DNA of 64,000 bases from NCBI RefSeq assembly GCF_036639235.1, contig NZ_JAVWJB010000002.1, forward strand, positions 1-64,000, written 5' to 3'. Within the stretch, counting starts at the first letter, position 1. Every line of letters starts with the position of its first letter. The translations under genes and the position numbers were made by a program. The notes below the pieces were generated by a model, which was not told the origin of the DNA, did not search any database, and saw only the letters and a program-made list of their open reading frames with translations. The DNA comes from Clostridium_AB sp036639235 (GTDB lineage Bacteria > Bacillota > Clostridia > Clostridiales > Caloramatoraceae). Shown piece by piece: positions 42,091 through 51,926 of this stretch.

Positions 42091-44517
42091 TTAAGTTAAT
42101 GTATAGGGGTCTACATCTATCATAAAGCTTATATCTTTATTTTGCACGTTTTTTTGAAGTAAATCAAGCACCTTTATCTTACTACCACCAATATCACCTT
42201 TAATTATAAAGTGATATCTATATCTATCTTTGATTTTATATATAATACATGGTGAAGGTCCTATTAATACACCTACTCCACTTATTAAACTTTTTATTTC
42301 ATCCTTAAGAATTAAACAAGTTTCTTTCAAAAGATTCTCATTAATAGATGTAACTACAATATGTATAAGCCTTGTAAATGGTGGATAATTAAGCATTTGT
42401 CTTATTTTAATTTCCTCATTATAAAAAGTTATAAAGTCATGATCCTTTGCACATCTAATGCTAAAGTGATCCGGAGTATATGTTTGTACTACAACTTCAC
42501 CTATTTCATCTCCTCGTCCACATCTACCTGAAACCTGGGTTAGAAGCTGAAATGTCCTCTCTGCTGCTCTAAAGTCTGGTGAGTTTAAGCTTATATCAGC
42601 TGAAATTACCCCAACTGTTGTTACATCCTTAAAGTCCATTCCCTTAGATATCATTTGGGTTCCAACTAATATATTATACTTTTTATTTTTAAAATCACTA
42701 TAAATAATATCGTACGATCCCTTTTTACTTGTTGTATCACTGTCCATTCTACAAATACTTGAATCTTTAAAATGCTTTTTAGTTTCTTCTTCTATTCTCT
42801 GGGTACCTACTCCAAAATACTTAATATATTTACTTTGACATTTAGGACAAATAGTTGGAACCCTGTATTCACGACTACAATGATGGCACTTAAGCATCCT
42901 AGCCTTATGGTGGTATGTTAATGTAACACTACAATTATCACACTCACATACATAACCACATTTTCTACATGATACGAATGTTGAATGACCACGTCTATTT
43001 AAAAATAGTATTACCTGATTGTTACTTTCTAGGGAATTTCCTATGCTAGAATATAACTTCCTACTAAATATAGATCTATTACCCATCATAAGTTCTTCCT
43101 TCATATCTGCTATAGTAACACTTGGCATTTCCCTTTGGTTATATCTCTTATCCATAACTTCAAGGTTATATTCCCCTATTTTAGCCTTATAAAATGATTC
43201 TACAGAAGGAGTAGCAGATGAAAGTAGTAGTAATCCTCCCTCAATATCTGCCCTATACTTTGCAATATTTTTAGCATTATATCTTGGACTAGACTCTGAC
43301 TTATAAGCACTTTCATGTTCCTCATCAACTATTATAAGCTTTAAGTCCTTTGCAGGTGCAAATATTGCACTTCTAGCACCTATTATAACCCTAGCTTTAC
43401 CTGACTTTATCTTCATGTATTCATCAAATCTTTCGCCATCAGATAATCTACTATGAAGAATTGCTACTACATCCTTAAATCTCCCCTTAAATCTCTCAAC
43501 TGTTTGTGGCGTTAGTGAAATTTCAGGTACTAGTATTATACTTGAGTATCCTTCCTTTAAAAACCTTTCAACAAGATTTAGATAAACTTCTGTTTTTCCA
43601 CTTGAGGTTACTCCATATAAAAGAGTAGTATTTCTACTTCCCATATAACTTGAAACTACAGAGTTTATTACCCTTTCCTGATCCTCAGTAAGTGTTACCC
43701 TATCGTAGGTAAACTCTCTATTATATGCCAGTCTAAAAACCCTTCTAAGGCTTTTATTAATAATTCCCTTTTCTACTAATGATTTAATTACACTATCCGA
43801 TGTATTAAATTCTTCTTTTATCTCGCCTAGTGTATATGGCTTATTAATATTTTCTAGTAAATCTTTCACAAGCAGAATCTGCTTTTTAGCCCTACTTGAT
43901 GATGTATTAATAAATTCTCTACATAGGCATTCATTGTCTATATAGTAAACATACTCTTCTTTTTCATTTTTAAGTTTAGTAAAGTCTTTCCTATATCCTA
44001 GTGCCCCTCTTTTTTGAAGTGATGCTATTTGAGAAAATTTCACCTTACTATTTAAGTCCTTATTAAGTTTTTCAAGAGTTACTTCACCTACTTCATTAAG
44101 ATAATCTAAAATATTATCTTCTGTCTTAGTAATTCCATCTACTTTAGATATATATTTTATATAAATATCCTGCTTAATATTCTTTCTAGGTGGAAGCATT
44201 AAATTTAATGCATCGCTAAGGGTTGATAAATAGTAGTTTCTTATATATTTAGCAAGATTAATATCCTTTTCACTTAATGACAAGTCACTATGTAATACAT
44301 CTGCAATATATTTAACCTTTGATAGATCATACTGTGAGATTTCCTTAATATCAACAACAATTCCTTCTATGTAATTATTGTAAAGACCAAATGGTATTAT
44401 AACTAAGCTTCCTACCTTAACAAGATCCTCTAGACTTTCAGGTATCTTATAGTCAAATTCCCTATCAACTTCACGTGATGAATTCGATACTATTACCGAT
44501 GCAATTATATTAATCAC
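42091..44517 (-). CDS. priA: Primosomal protein N' (PriA helicase)
   Basis: 808 residues. Helicase motifs LLYGVTSSGKTEVY (Walker A), VDEEHESAYK, and the zinc-binding cluster CRKCGYVCECDNCS plus CHHCSREYRVPTICPKC identify PriA, which restarts stalled replication forks. The reported GTG start at 44517 lies inside its GGGAGG site, so translation may begin a few codons in at a nonstandard codon. A terminator separates it from coaBC. Confidence 0.94.
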   Translation of the reverse strand: MINIIASVIVSNSSREVDREFDYKIPESLEDLVKVGSLVIIPFGLYNNYIEGIVVDIKEISQYDLSKVKYIADVLHSDLSLSEKDINLAKYIRNYYLSTLSDALNLMLPPRKNIKQDIYIKYISKVDGITKTEDNILDYLNEVGEVTLEKLNKDLNSKVKFSQIASLQKRGALGYRKDFTKLKNEKEEYVYYIDNECLCREFINTSSSRAKKQILLVKDLLENINKPYTLGEIKEEFNTSDSVIKSLVEKGIINKSLRRVFRLAYNREFTYDRVTLTEDQERVINSVVSSYMGSRNTTLLYGVTSSGKTEVYLNLVERFLKEGYSSIILVPEISLTPQTVERFKGRFKDVVAILHSRLSDGERFDEYMKIKSGKARVIIGARSAIFAPAKDLKLIIVDEEHESAYKSESSPRYNAKNIAKYRADIEGGLLLLSSATPSVESFYKAKIGEYNLEVMDKRYNQREMPSVTIADMKEELMMGNRSIFSRKLYSSIGNSLESNNQVILFLNRRGHSTFVSCRKCGYVCECDNCSVTLTYHHKARMLKCHHCSREYRVPTICPKCQSKYIKYFGVGTQRIEEETKKHFKDSSICRMDSDTTSKKGSYDIIYSDFKNKKYNILVGTQMISKGMDFKDVTTVGVISADISLNSPDFRAAERTFQLLTQVSGRCGRGDEIGEVVVQTYTPDHFSIRCAKDHDFITFYNEEIKIRQMLNYPPFTRLIHIVVTSINENLLKETCLILKDEIKSLISGVGVLIGPSPCIIYKIKDRYRYHFIIKGDIGGSKIKVLDLLQKNVQNKDISFMIDVDPYTLT

Positions 44518-44530
44518 CTCCCATATATAG

Positions 44531-44552
44531 AAAAAAAGCGCTATTAGCGCTT
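44531..44552 (-). terminator. Terminator at the coaBC 3' end
   Basis: AAGCGCT (44536-44542) pairs with AGCGCTT (44546-44552) over a 3-base loop, followed by TTTTTTT on the minus strand. It includes the coaBC stop codon and precedes priA. Confidence 0.75.
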
Positions 44553-45731
44553 AATTTTAAGTATTCTATCTAAAATATCATTGGAAACCTCATCCTTTGA
44601 CTTAGTATCAAGTTCTTCTATACTATCCCTTGTTATAATTGTTACCTTATTAGTATCAACATTAAACCCTGAGTCATTTCTTGAAACATCATTAGCAATT
44701 ATCATATCAAGGTTTTTAGATTGTATCTTCTTCTTTGCATTCTCAATTAGATTCTCTGTTTCAGCTGCAAAGCCTACTATTATCCTATTACCCTTTTTAT
44801 TTGAAATCGACTTAAGAATGTCCTTATTCTTTATAAGATTAAGGGTTAACTCGTTAGAGGATTTTTTAATCTTCTGAGTAGACTCTCTCTCTAGTCTATA
44901 ATCTGAAACAGCCGCAGCCTTAATTACTATATCCGCACTTTCTAGGTTATCCATAACCTTATCATGCATCTCCTTAGCTGAAAACACCTCAACAATATTA
45001 ATAAAATTAGGCTTTTCAATGGAGGTTTTACCTGTAATTAAAGTTACATTTGCACCTCTATTTCTGGCAGCTCTTGCAAGTGCATATCCCATTTTGCCAG
45101 ATGACTTATTCGTAATATGGCGAACAGGGTCTATATTTTCACTTGTAGGACCTGCCGTTATAAGAAGGTTTTTACCACTGTAATCCTTTTCAGTAAGCAG
45201 TGATTCAACGTATTCAACTATAACCTCTGGAGATTCCATTTTACCAATGCCAACATCTCCACAAGCAAGTCTTCCACTTATAGGATCTATAAAATTATAT
45301 CCATATTCCTTAAGTATACTAATATTACGCTGATTTATCTTATTAAGATACATATTAGTATTCATAGCTGGTACAAATACAACAGGTGCTGTTGTTGCCA
45401 TAATAGTGGTTGATAACATATCATCCGCTATTCCATTTGCAACCTTACCGATTATGTTTGCAGTTGCAGGTGCAACTAGAAAAACGTCTGCTCTTTGTGC
45501 TAGTGATATATGTTCAACATCAAAGCTTGAAGGCGTCTCAAACATATCAGTCGTAACAGGGTTAAGGCTTAAGGATCTAAAACTAAGTTCTGTAACAAAC
45601 TCCTGGGCTGATTTTGTCATAATAACAAACACATCAATACCCTTTTTTTTAAGTCTGCTTACAATATCAAGTGACTTGTAAACAGCAATTCCACCTGTAA
45701 CACCTAATACAACAGTTTTCTTCCTTGTCAT
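44544..45731 (-). CDS. coaBC: Bifunctional phosphopantothenoylcysteine decarboxylase / phosphopantothenate-cysteine ligase
   Basis: 395 residues: an N-terminal flavin decarboxylase (CoaC, VTGGIAVYKSLDIVSRLK, and PAMNTNMYLN) and a C-terminal ligase (CoaB, ITAGPTSENIDPVRHITNKSSGKMG in character, then KAAAVSDYR and VGFAAET). It performs two consecutive steps of CoA synthesis; coaD, also in this window, performs a later step. It follows rpoZ by three bases. Confidence 0.96.
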   Translation of the reverse strand: MTRKKTVVLGVTGGIAVYKSLDIVSRLKKKGIDVFVIMTKSAQEFVTELSFRSLSLNPVTTDMFETPSSFDVEHISLAQRADVFLVAPATANIIGKVANGIADDMLSTTIMATTAPVVFVPAMNTNMYLNKINQRNISILKEYGYNFIDPISGRLACGDVGIGKMESPEVIVEYVESLLTEKDYSGKNLLITAGPTSENIDPVRHITNKSSGKMGYALARAARNRGANVTLITGKTSIEKPNFINIVEVFSAKEMHDKVMDNLESADIVIKAAAVSDYRLERESTQKIKKSSNELTLNLIKNKDILKSISNKKGNRIIVGFAAETENLIENAKKKIQSKNLDMIIANDVSRNDSGFNVDTNKVTIITRDSIEELDTKSKDEVSNDILDRILKIKR

Positions 45732-45734
45732 GTA

Positions 45735-45953
45735 CTACTTAATACCTTCTTTTAGTGATTCGAACTCAATCTTTCCTTGATTAATTTCAGCAACTGCAAT
45801 AGTAACTGGCTTATTTGATGGTACTTGTACGTTTGGTTCTTCTCCATCAATAATGTTTCTAGCTCTTTTAGCCGCAACTACAACTAGTGAATATCTGTTT
45901 CCAACCTTGTCTAAAAGATCGATAATTGGTGGATTAATCATTGAATTACTCAT
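45735..45953 (-). CDS. rpoZ: DNA-directed RNA polymerase subunit omega
   Basis: 72 residues: MINPPIIDLLDKVGNRYSLV, AKRARNI and KPVTIAVAEINQGKI. Omega supports assembly and stability of RNA polymerase. It follows gmk by two bases and precedes coaBC in the conserved operon. Confidence 0.95.
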   Translation of the reverse strand: MSNSMINPPIIDLLDKVGNRYSLVVVAAKRARNIIDGEEPNVQVPSNKPVTIAVAEINQGKIEFESLKEGIK

Positions 45954-45955
45954 AA

Positions 45956-46564
45956 CTATTTAACCTCCTGAAATACATCTAAATCATCTATTATTCTATC
46001 TATTTTACACTTTTCTGCTCGTATTATACCTTCTATAACACTAACAGCATTATCTACAGTGTCATTAATAACTCCATAGTGGTACTTTGTTGCAAGTTTA
46101 ATTTCACTAGCAGCAGCACCAAATCTCTTATTAAGAGTTTCTTCTGTTTCTGTTCCTCTACCTACAATCCTGCTTTTAAGCTCTGCAAGTGATGGTGGAA
46201 GAACAAAAATAAATACTCCATCTTTAAAAGTGTCCTTTACATTAAGGGCACCCTGAGTATCTATCTCCAAAAGTACATCATAACCCATTTCTAAAGTTTT
46301 TTCAACATACTCTCTAGGTGTTCCGTAAAAATTCCCATATACATTAGCATGTTCTAAGAACTTATTCTCACTTACCATGCTTTTAAATTTATCTTCACTT
46401 GTAAAGAAGTAGTTAACTCCATCTACTTCACCTTCCCTTGGAGATCTTGTAGTACATGAAATGGAAATCTTTAATGTTTTATTTTTGCTAAGAAGCTCTT
46501 TACATATAGTTCCCTTTCCTGTTCCTGAAGGTCCTGAAAGTACAACAAGTATACCTTTTCTCAT
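45956..46564 (-). CDS. gmk: Guanylate kinase
   Basis: 202 residues, with the P-loop LSGPSGTGKGTI, the GMP-binding SCTTRSPREGEVDGVNY, and LEIDTQGALNVK. It phosphorylates GMP to GDP. The start is the ATG at 46564; AGGGTG lies 8 bases before it, and a GTG three codons earlier is inside that site. It follows remA. Confidence 0.96.
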   Translation of the reverse strand: MRKGILVVLSGPSGTGKGTICKELLSKNKTLKISISCTTRSPREGEVDGVNYFFTSEDKFKSMVSENKFLEHANVYGNFYGTPREYVEKTLEMGYDVLLEIDTQGALNVKDTFKDGVFIFVLPPSLAELKSRIVGRGTETEETLNKRFGAAASEIKLATKYHYGVINDTVDNAVSVIEGIIRAEKCKIDRIIDDLDVFQEVK

Positions 46565-46587
46565 GTTATTCACCCTATCTATTATAA

Positions 46588-46863
46588 TTATTCATCACTT
46601 TCATCTTGCTCAGGCTCTGCATCCTTAACAACAAGTCTGTGAGCTACTGTTTCTGGCTGAACAGCTGATAATATAATATGGTCACTATCAGTTATAACAA
46701 CTGCTCTAGTTCTTCTTCCATATGTAGCATCAATAAGCATTCCTCTATCCCTTGCCTCTTGAATAATTCTCTTTATAGGAGCTGACTCTGGGCTTACTAT
46801 TGCAACTATTCTATTAGCTGAAACAATATTACCAAATCCTATGTTTATAAGTTTTATAGACAT
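46588..46863 (-). CDS. remA: Extracellular matrix regulatory protein RemA family (DUF370)
   Basis: 91 residues: LINIGFGNIVSANRIVAIV, APIKRIIQEARDRGMLIDATYGRRTRAVVI and DSDHIILSAVQPETV match RemA. In Bacillus RemA binds DNA and activates matrix genes; clostridial copies are little studied. The C-terminal 10 residues are acidic. It lies between yicC and gmk, the conserved position. Confidence 0.93.
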   Translation of the reverse strand: MSIKLINIGFGNIVSANRIVAIVSPESAPIKRIIQEARDRGMLIDATYGRRTRAVVITDSDHIILSAVQPETVAHRLVVKDAEPEQDESDE

Positions 46864-46875
46864 TTTACTTCCCCC

Positions 46876-47757
46876 TTATTCTATGTTTTGAATCTGTTCT
46901 CTGATTTTTTCTATTTCACTCTTTATATCAACAACAACTCTTGTTATAGTAAGATCATTTGCCTTAGATCCTATAGTATTAGTTTCTCTATTCATCTCTT
47001 GAATTAAAAAGTCTAACTTTCTTCCAACTGACTCATCAACAACTTCAAGTGAAGACTTAAGCTGAACAATATGACTTCTAAGTCTTACTGTTTCCTCTGC
47101 AATACTACATTTATCTGAGAAGAATGCTACCTCGTTTAAAAGTCTAACTTGATCAATTTCAACTTCTCCAAGAAAATCATTTAGTCTTTGAGTTATCTTC
47201 TCTCTATATTCTGCAACAACACTTGGTGATCTTTCTTCAACCTTTTCGATCATATCAAGTATAAAGTCACATCTTGAAAGTACATCATCACAAAGCTTAC
47301 TTCCCTCTGCTTCTCTCATGCTAAGGAACATAGTTAAAGCTTCATTTAATGCAGTTTTAAGAACACCCCATATTTTATCAAGGTCCTCTTCTTCTTTTTC
47401 TACATTAATAACATCTGGAGCTCTAGAAATTAATGATAATGATATATTTTCTTCTATATTTAATAAGCTCTTTAGGTGAGAATATGCACTAAAATATGCA
47501 TTAGCCATATTTTCGTCAACATTAATGTTAACGTTACTTTCTGATTTGTTTTCAAATGTTATAAAAACATCTACTTTACCTCTTGATACCTTTGAAGATA
47601 TTTCTTTTCTGATTCTATCTTCAAGAGAATTAATAGCTCTTGGCAGTCTAATGTTAATATCTAAATATCTATTATTTACTGATTTAAGTTCAACATTAAA
47701 GCTAAGTCCTTCTAATTCATTAGTTCCTCTTCCGTACCCCGTCATACTTTTTATCAA
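46876..47757 (-). CDS. yicC: YicC family endoribonuclease-like protein
   Basis: 293 residues: MIKSMTGYGRG at the start, ELKSVNNRYLDINIRLPR, and the C-terminal DFLIQEMNRETNTIGSKA family signature. YicC proteins are recently linked to RNA cleavage and small-RNA decay. I start at the TTG at 47757, because AGGTG lies 6 bases upstream and the product then begins with the family MIKSMTG; the GTG three codons earlier lies in the ribosome site. Confidence 0.92.
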   Translation of the reverse strand: MIKSMTGYGRGTNELEGLSFNVELKSVNNRYLDINIRLPRAINSLEDRIRKEISSKVSRGKVDVFITFENKSESNVNINVDENMANAYFSAYSHLKSLLNIEENISLSLISRAPDVINVEKEEEDLDKIWGVLKTALNEALTMFLSMREAEGSKLCDDVLSRCDFILDMIEKVEERSPSVVAEYREKITQRLNDFLGEVEIDQVRLLNEVAFFSDKCSIAEETVRLRSHIVQLKSSLEVVDESVGRKLDFLIQEMNRETNTIGSKANDLTITRVVVDIKSEIEKIREQIQNIE

Positions 47758-47880
47758 TCTCTTCACCTACCGACTTATTTATTTAAATTTGCTTTTTCAG
47801 CTGTTTTGTTTATTTTTCTCTACTTTAAAGCGTTTTCCTTCTAATTATACATAATTACACATGATTTTTAAAGTTTTATT

Positions 47881-48705
47881 TTAGAAATAAAACTCCCCAT
47901 CACAAATAAACTGTGCAGGTCCTGACATATATATATTTCCCTCTATATATTCTATCCTAATTATCCCTGCATAAACCTTAGCATTGACTATATTTGAATT
48001 TTTGTTTTTCAGTATTCCACATACTACACTTGCACTTACCCCTGTTCCACATGCATATGTAATACCTGCCCCTCTTTCAAAGGTTCTAACCTCAATATTA
48101 TCCTCATCTATAATTCTTACAAAGTTAACGTTAGTACCATCCTTATATATAGGTAGTTTCTCAATTTGACTTCCTACCCTTATAACTTCATCCTCTTGAA
48201 TGTTATCAACATATACAATAGTGTGGGGTACACCAAGTAGCATAGTAGTTACCCTATACTCCTTATTATCTATTATTACAGTATAGTCTTCTATATCATC
48301 CTCTAATAAAAATCCTACTTCTTCTTTATTAAGTGAATAGTTGCCCATATTAATCTTAATAGCACCTGCAGAATTATCTACAATATCAATATATGCTGTA
48401 AGTATCCCTGCACCTGTTTCTACATTTATTATAGGTTTTTTAACTATTCCCTTGTCATATACATACTTACAAAAACATCTTATACCGTTTCCACACATTG
48501 CAGCATAACTACCATCTGCATTTATAATATCCATTCTAACATCTGCAGAGGTTGACTTTCTAACTACTAAAAGTCCATCTGCCCCAACTGAAAAATTTCT
48601 ATTACACACAGTTAATGCAATCTTTGATAGTTCATCCCCATGCAAATCATTGTTTTCAATTATTATAAAGTCATTTCCAAGTCCATGCATTTTTGAAAAT
48701 TTCAT
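47881..48705 (-). CDS. dapF: Diaminopimelate epimerase
   Basis: 274 residues. The two catalytic cysteines are visible in AAMCGNGIRCF (near residue 73) and TYACGTGVSAS (near 218), and the start FSKMHGLGNDFIIIEN is typical. It makes meso-diaminopimelate for peptidoglycan and lysine. It is divergent from rqcH and lies upstream of the yicC operon with a 120-base gap. Confidence 0.96.
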   Translation of the reverse strand: MKFSKMHGLGNDFIIIENNDLHGDELSKIALTVCNRNFSVGADGLLVVRKSTSADVRMDIINADGSYAAMCGNGIRCFCKYVYDKGIVKKPIINVETGAGILTAYIDIVDNSAGAIKINMGNYSLNKEEVGFLLEDDIEDYTVIIDNKEYRVTTMLLGVPHTIVYVDNIQEDEVIRVGSQIEKLPIYKDGTNVNFVRIIDEDNIEVRTFERGAGITYACGTGVSASVVCGILKNKNSNIVNAKVYAGIIRIEYIEGNIYMSGPAQFICDGEFYF

Positions 48706-48743
48706 AACAATCTCCTAACTATATTTAATTTATGATTTCTATG

Positions 48744-48772
48744 TTGCGCAATTTATATTATTATATTACTAT
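48744..48772 (+). promoter_or_regulatory. Promoter of rqcH
   Basis: -35 TTGCGC (48744-48749) and -10 TACTAT (48767-48772) with a 17-base spacer, 45 bases before the start. Confidence 0.55.
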
Positions 48773-48816
48773 AACTTAAATAAAATAAACTAACAACAAG
48801 TAACGGAGGTAGTACA

Positions 48817-50562
48817 ATGCCCTTTGACGGATTTTTTACTAATAGTATTGTAAATGAACTTTCATCCCTTATAGATGGCAGAATTGATAAGATTCACCAA
48901 CCAACCAAGGATGAGATTATTTTATACATTAGAAAAGATAGAAAAACAAACAAAGTATTATTAACATCTAACCCATCTTTCCCAAGAGTACATATAACAG
49001 AAAATGATAAGGATAACCCACTAGTACCACCTGGATTTTGTATGGTTCTTAGAAAGCATTTAACAGGTGCACGTGTGCTTAGTGTTGACCAGGTTAACTT
49101 TGATAGAATAGTTAACTTTTCACTTGAGGGTAAAGATGAACTTGGCTACCCTATTAACTATAATTTAATTATTGAAATAATGGGCAAACATAGTAGCATA
49201 ATACTAATTAATAGCGAAAACAAAATAATTGATTCTATTAAACATATAACATCAGAAACTAGTAGATATAGAACCGTTTTACCGGGATTTGAATATATAT
49301 CTCCTCCTACATCTGATAAAATAAGCCCATTAAATATTAATGCTATGGAGTTTGATTCATGTATTAACAGGCATGATCTTGAACCTATTACAAAATCTAT
49401 TATGAATTCCTTCCTAGGTATTTGTAAAAAATTTAGCGATGATATTGCAGGAGATATTAAAAATAAAAAGACTATTGAACTTTTAAAGGATGAAAGAGAA
49501 AATATATGTTCTAACTTTTTCTATTATATAGCTAAAACTAAAAGCCATGACTTTTCCTATAAGATATATTATAAGGATGATATTATGAACGATTTTTACT
49601 GTCTTCCTTTAAAGTCATTTGAGGGTCTTTCTAGTATAGGATATGATTCTCCATCTAAACTTTTAGATAATTTCTATGGACAAAGAGATCTTAAAAACTC
49701 TCTAAAACAAAAATATAGCGATTTATTTAAATTAGTTTCTAATTTATACGATAGAAATCTTAAAAAGATACAAATACACAAGGAAAAGCTAATTGAATGT
49801 AGTAACCATGATTTATACAAGGTATATGGAGATATATTAATGGCTAACCAATATTCATTAAGTGATGGTCTTAAAAGCGTAACTTTACAGAATTTTTATG
49901 ATGAAAATTTTTCTGATATTACGATACCACTTGACGAGTCATTATCTGTTAACCAAAATGCTCAGAAGTACTACAAAAGATATGCAAAGGAAAAAAGTAC
50001 AATTGATACGGTAGAGAGTCAGCTTATAGAGGCTGAGGATGAGTCTATTTACCTAGAAAACACTCTATACAATGTAGAGAATGCAAGGGATGTTGAAACC
50101 CTTGAGGAGATTAAAATGGAGCTTATTAACCTATCCTATATTAAGAAGAAGGGTAAAACACATAAAAACAGTAAAAAATCCCTTCCATATCACTATGTAT
50201 CAAGTGATGGATTCGATATATATGTAGGTAAAAACAATCATCAAAATGATTATTTAACAACTAAGTTTGCAGTGTCTAGTGATATATGGCTTCACACTAA
50301 GGATATACCAGGGTCCCATGTTATTATTAAATCTAAATCTGGAAAAATATCAGATGATGCTATAGTTGAAGCTGCAAATCTTGCTGCCTTCCATAGTAAG
50401 GGTAAAAACTCAACTAACGTACCAGTTGATTATACAGAGCGTAAAAACGTTAAAAAACCATCAGGAAGCAAGCCTGGAATGGTTATATACTCAACTAATA
50501 AAACTATTTATATTACACCTGATGAAAATAAGGTTAATACATTGACAAAACTTGATAAATAA
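48817..50562 (+). CDS. rqcH: NFACT family ribosome quality-control protein RqcH (FbpA)
   Basis: 581 residues: the NFACT-N domain (MPFDGFFTNSIVNELSSL, GRIDKIHQPTKDEIILYIR), a coiled-coil middle, and the C-terminal NFACT-R domain (DGFDIYVGKNNHQNDYLTTK, DIWLHTKDIPGSHVII). RqcH adds alanine tails to stalled nascent chains on obstructed 50S subunits; older annotations call it a fibronectin-binding protein. CGGAGG precedes the ATG. Confidence 0.95.
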   Translation: MPFDGFFTNSIVNELSSLIDGRIDKIHQPTKDEIILYIRKDRKTNKVLLTSNPSFPRVHITENDKDNPLVPPGFCMVLRKHLTGARVLSVDQVNFDRIVNFSLEGKDELGYPINYNLIIEIMGKHSSIILINSENKIIDSIKHITSETSRYRTVLPGFEYISPPTSDKISPLNINAMEFDSCINRHDLEPITKSIMNSFLGICKKFSDDIAGDIKNKKTIELLKDERENICSNFFYYIAKTKSHDFSYKIYYKDDIMNDFYCLPLKSFEGLSSIGYDSPSKLLDNFYGQRDLKNSLKQKYSDLFKLVSNLYDRNLKKIQIHKEKLIECSNHDLYKVYGDILMANQYSLSDGLKSVTLQNFYDENFSDITIPLDESLSVNQNAQKYYKRYAKEKSTIDTVESQLIEAEDESIYLENTLYNVENARDVETLEEIKMELINLSYIKKKGKTHKNSKKSLPYHYVSSDGFDIYVGKNNHQNDYLTTKFAVSSDIWLHTKDIPGSHVIIKSKSGKISDDAIVEAANLAAFHSKGKNSTNVPVDYTERKNVKKPSGSKPGMVIYSTNKTIYITPDENKVNTLTKLDK

Positions 50563-50565
50563 AAT

Positions 50566-50595
50566 AAGCCCTAAGGAAATCCTTAGGGCTTTATA
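50566..50595. terminator. Bidirectional terminator between rqcH and uracil permease
   Basis: AAGCCCTAAGG (50566-50576) pairs perfectly with CCTTAGGGCTT (50581-50591) over AAAT; T-rich flanks occur on both strands. Confidence 0.85.
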
Positions 50596-50602
50596 CTTTA
50601 TA

Positions 50603-51877
50603 TTATTCGTTTGTTAACTTAAACTTCTCTAGGATTAGGAATATTATGTTGATTGAGATAGCAACTATTGTAGCTAGTCCCATTCCTGCTAGAGGAACTC
50701 CAACATTAACATGTACTCCACTTAGTCCTATTGACATAACTACTGCTGTAAGAATTAGATTCTTTGACTTTGAGTAGTCAACAGCTTGTTCTACTAGTAC
50801 TCTAAGACCTGCAACTGCTATTGAACCAAATAGTAGTATACAAATTCCTCCCATTACTGGTTGAGGTATCGTTCTTATTAAAGCTGAAAGCTTACCACAT
50901 ACTGATAATAGTATTGATAGAGCCCCTGCTCCTCCAATAACCCATACACTGTAAACTCTAGTTATTGACATAACTCCAATGTTTTCACCGTATGTTGTTG
51001 TTGGGACTGATCCAAAGAATCCTGAAATCATTGTTGAGATACCGTCTCCCATAAGTGATCTATGAAGTCCTGGGTTCTCTTCAAGCTTTCTTCCAACTAA
51101 GTTACTTGTAACTACAAGGTGTCCAATATGTTCTGCTAGTAGTACGAATACCGCTGGTAGTATAGTTATTATTGCAACCATGCTAAACTTAGGTGTTACA
51201 ATCTCTGGGAATGCAAACCATGAAGCCTTGGCAACTAATTCAAAACTTACTTCTCCAAGTCCATATGCAACTGCATATCCAACTACTACTGATATAAGAA
51301 CTGGTATAACTTTCATGAAACCTCTAAACATCATTGAACCTAGTACTGCAACTGAAAGTGTTGTTACTGAAATAATAACACTATTCATGTTAATTGGTGC
51401 TTCCGGTGTTGCTATCCATCCAGCCATGTTAGCAGCTGTTGGTGCAAGCTCTAACCCCATTACAGCAAGGATAGCTCCCATAGCTGCAGGTGGGAATAAT
51501 ACGTTAATCCAATTTGTACCTGTCTTCTTAACAATAAATCCTACTAAAGTAAATACTGCACCTGTTGCAATAAATCCACCTAGTGCATAATCGTAACCTT
51601 GAGTAGTTATAATCGCCCCAGCTGGTGCTAAGAACGCAAAACTTGAACCAAGGTATGAAGGAATACCTGCCTTAGTAATTGCAATGTATAAAAGTGTTCC
51701 AATACCGTTAAATAAAAGTACTATTCCTGGGTCAATTCCAAATATAATTGGTACTAAAACTGATGCTCCAAACATTGCAAACATGTGTTGAAGGCTTAGT
51801 GGGAATGCCTTAATAAATGGTAGCTTTTCCCCTACGTCTACGTAGTCCTTTTTGATTTCTTCTTTTACTTGATACAT
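50603..51877 (-). CDS. uraA: Uracil permease (uracil-xanthine permease family)
   Basis: 424 residues with about 12-14 membrane segments and the nucleobase-transporter motifs LFNGIGTLLYI, GSSFAFLAPAG, and LAEHIGHL followed by TTTYGENIGVMSITRVYS. It imports uracil with protons. It lies 49 bases downstream of pyrR, and a PyrR-type hairpin (51899-51918) sits directly before its ribosome site, so expression probably responds to UMP. AGGGGG precedes the ATG at 51877. Confidence 0.93.
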   Translation of the reverse strand: MYQVKEEIKKDYVDVGEKLPFIKAFPLSLQHMFAMFGASVLVPIIFGIDPGIVLLFNGIGTLLYIAITKAGIPSYLGSSFAFLAPAGAIITTQGYDYALGGFIATGAVFTLVGFIVKKTGTNWINVLFPPAAMGAILAVMGLELAPTAANMAGWIATPEAPINMNSVIISVTTLSVAVLGSMMFRGFMKVIPVLISVVVGYAVAYGLGEVSFELVAKASWFAFPEIVTPKFSMVAIITILPAVFVLLAEHIGHLVVTSNLVGRKLEENPGLHRSLMGDGISTMISGFFGSVPTTTYGENIGVMSITRVYSVWVIGGAGALSILLSVCGKLSALIRTIPQPVMGGICILLFGSIAVAGLRVLVEQAVDYSKSKNLILTAVVMSIGLSGVHVNVGVPLAGMGLATIVAISINIIFLILEKFKLTNE

Positions 51878-51898
51878 AATTCATTTTCCCCCTTCTTT

Positions 51899-51918
51899 AT
51901 TAGTCTCACAGGACTAAT
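51899..51918 (-). promoter_or_regulatory. PyrR-binding hairpin before the uracil permease gene
   Basis: In RNA, AUUAGUC-CUGUGA-GACUAAU forms a perfect 7-bp stem whose loop and closing bases, AGUCCUGUGAGACU, match the PyrR consensus (ARUCC-G-GAG-YU). Unlike the pyrR leader, no terminator follows before the permease start; the AAGAAGGGGG site begins 4 bases later. Confidence 0.7.
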
Positions 51919-51926
51919 TTAAAAGA

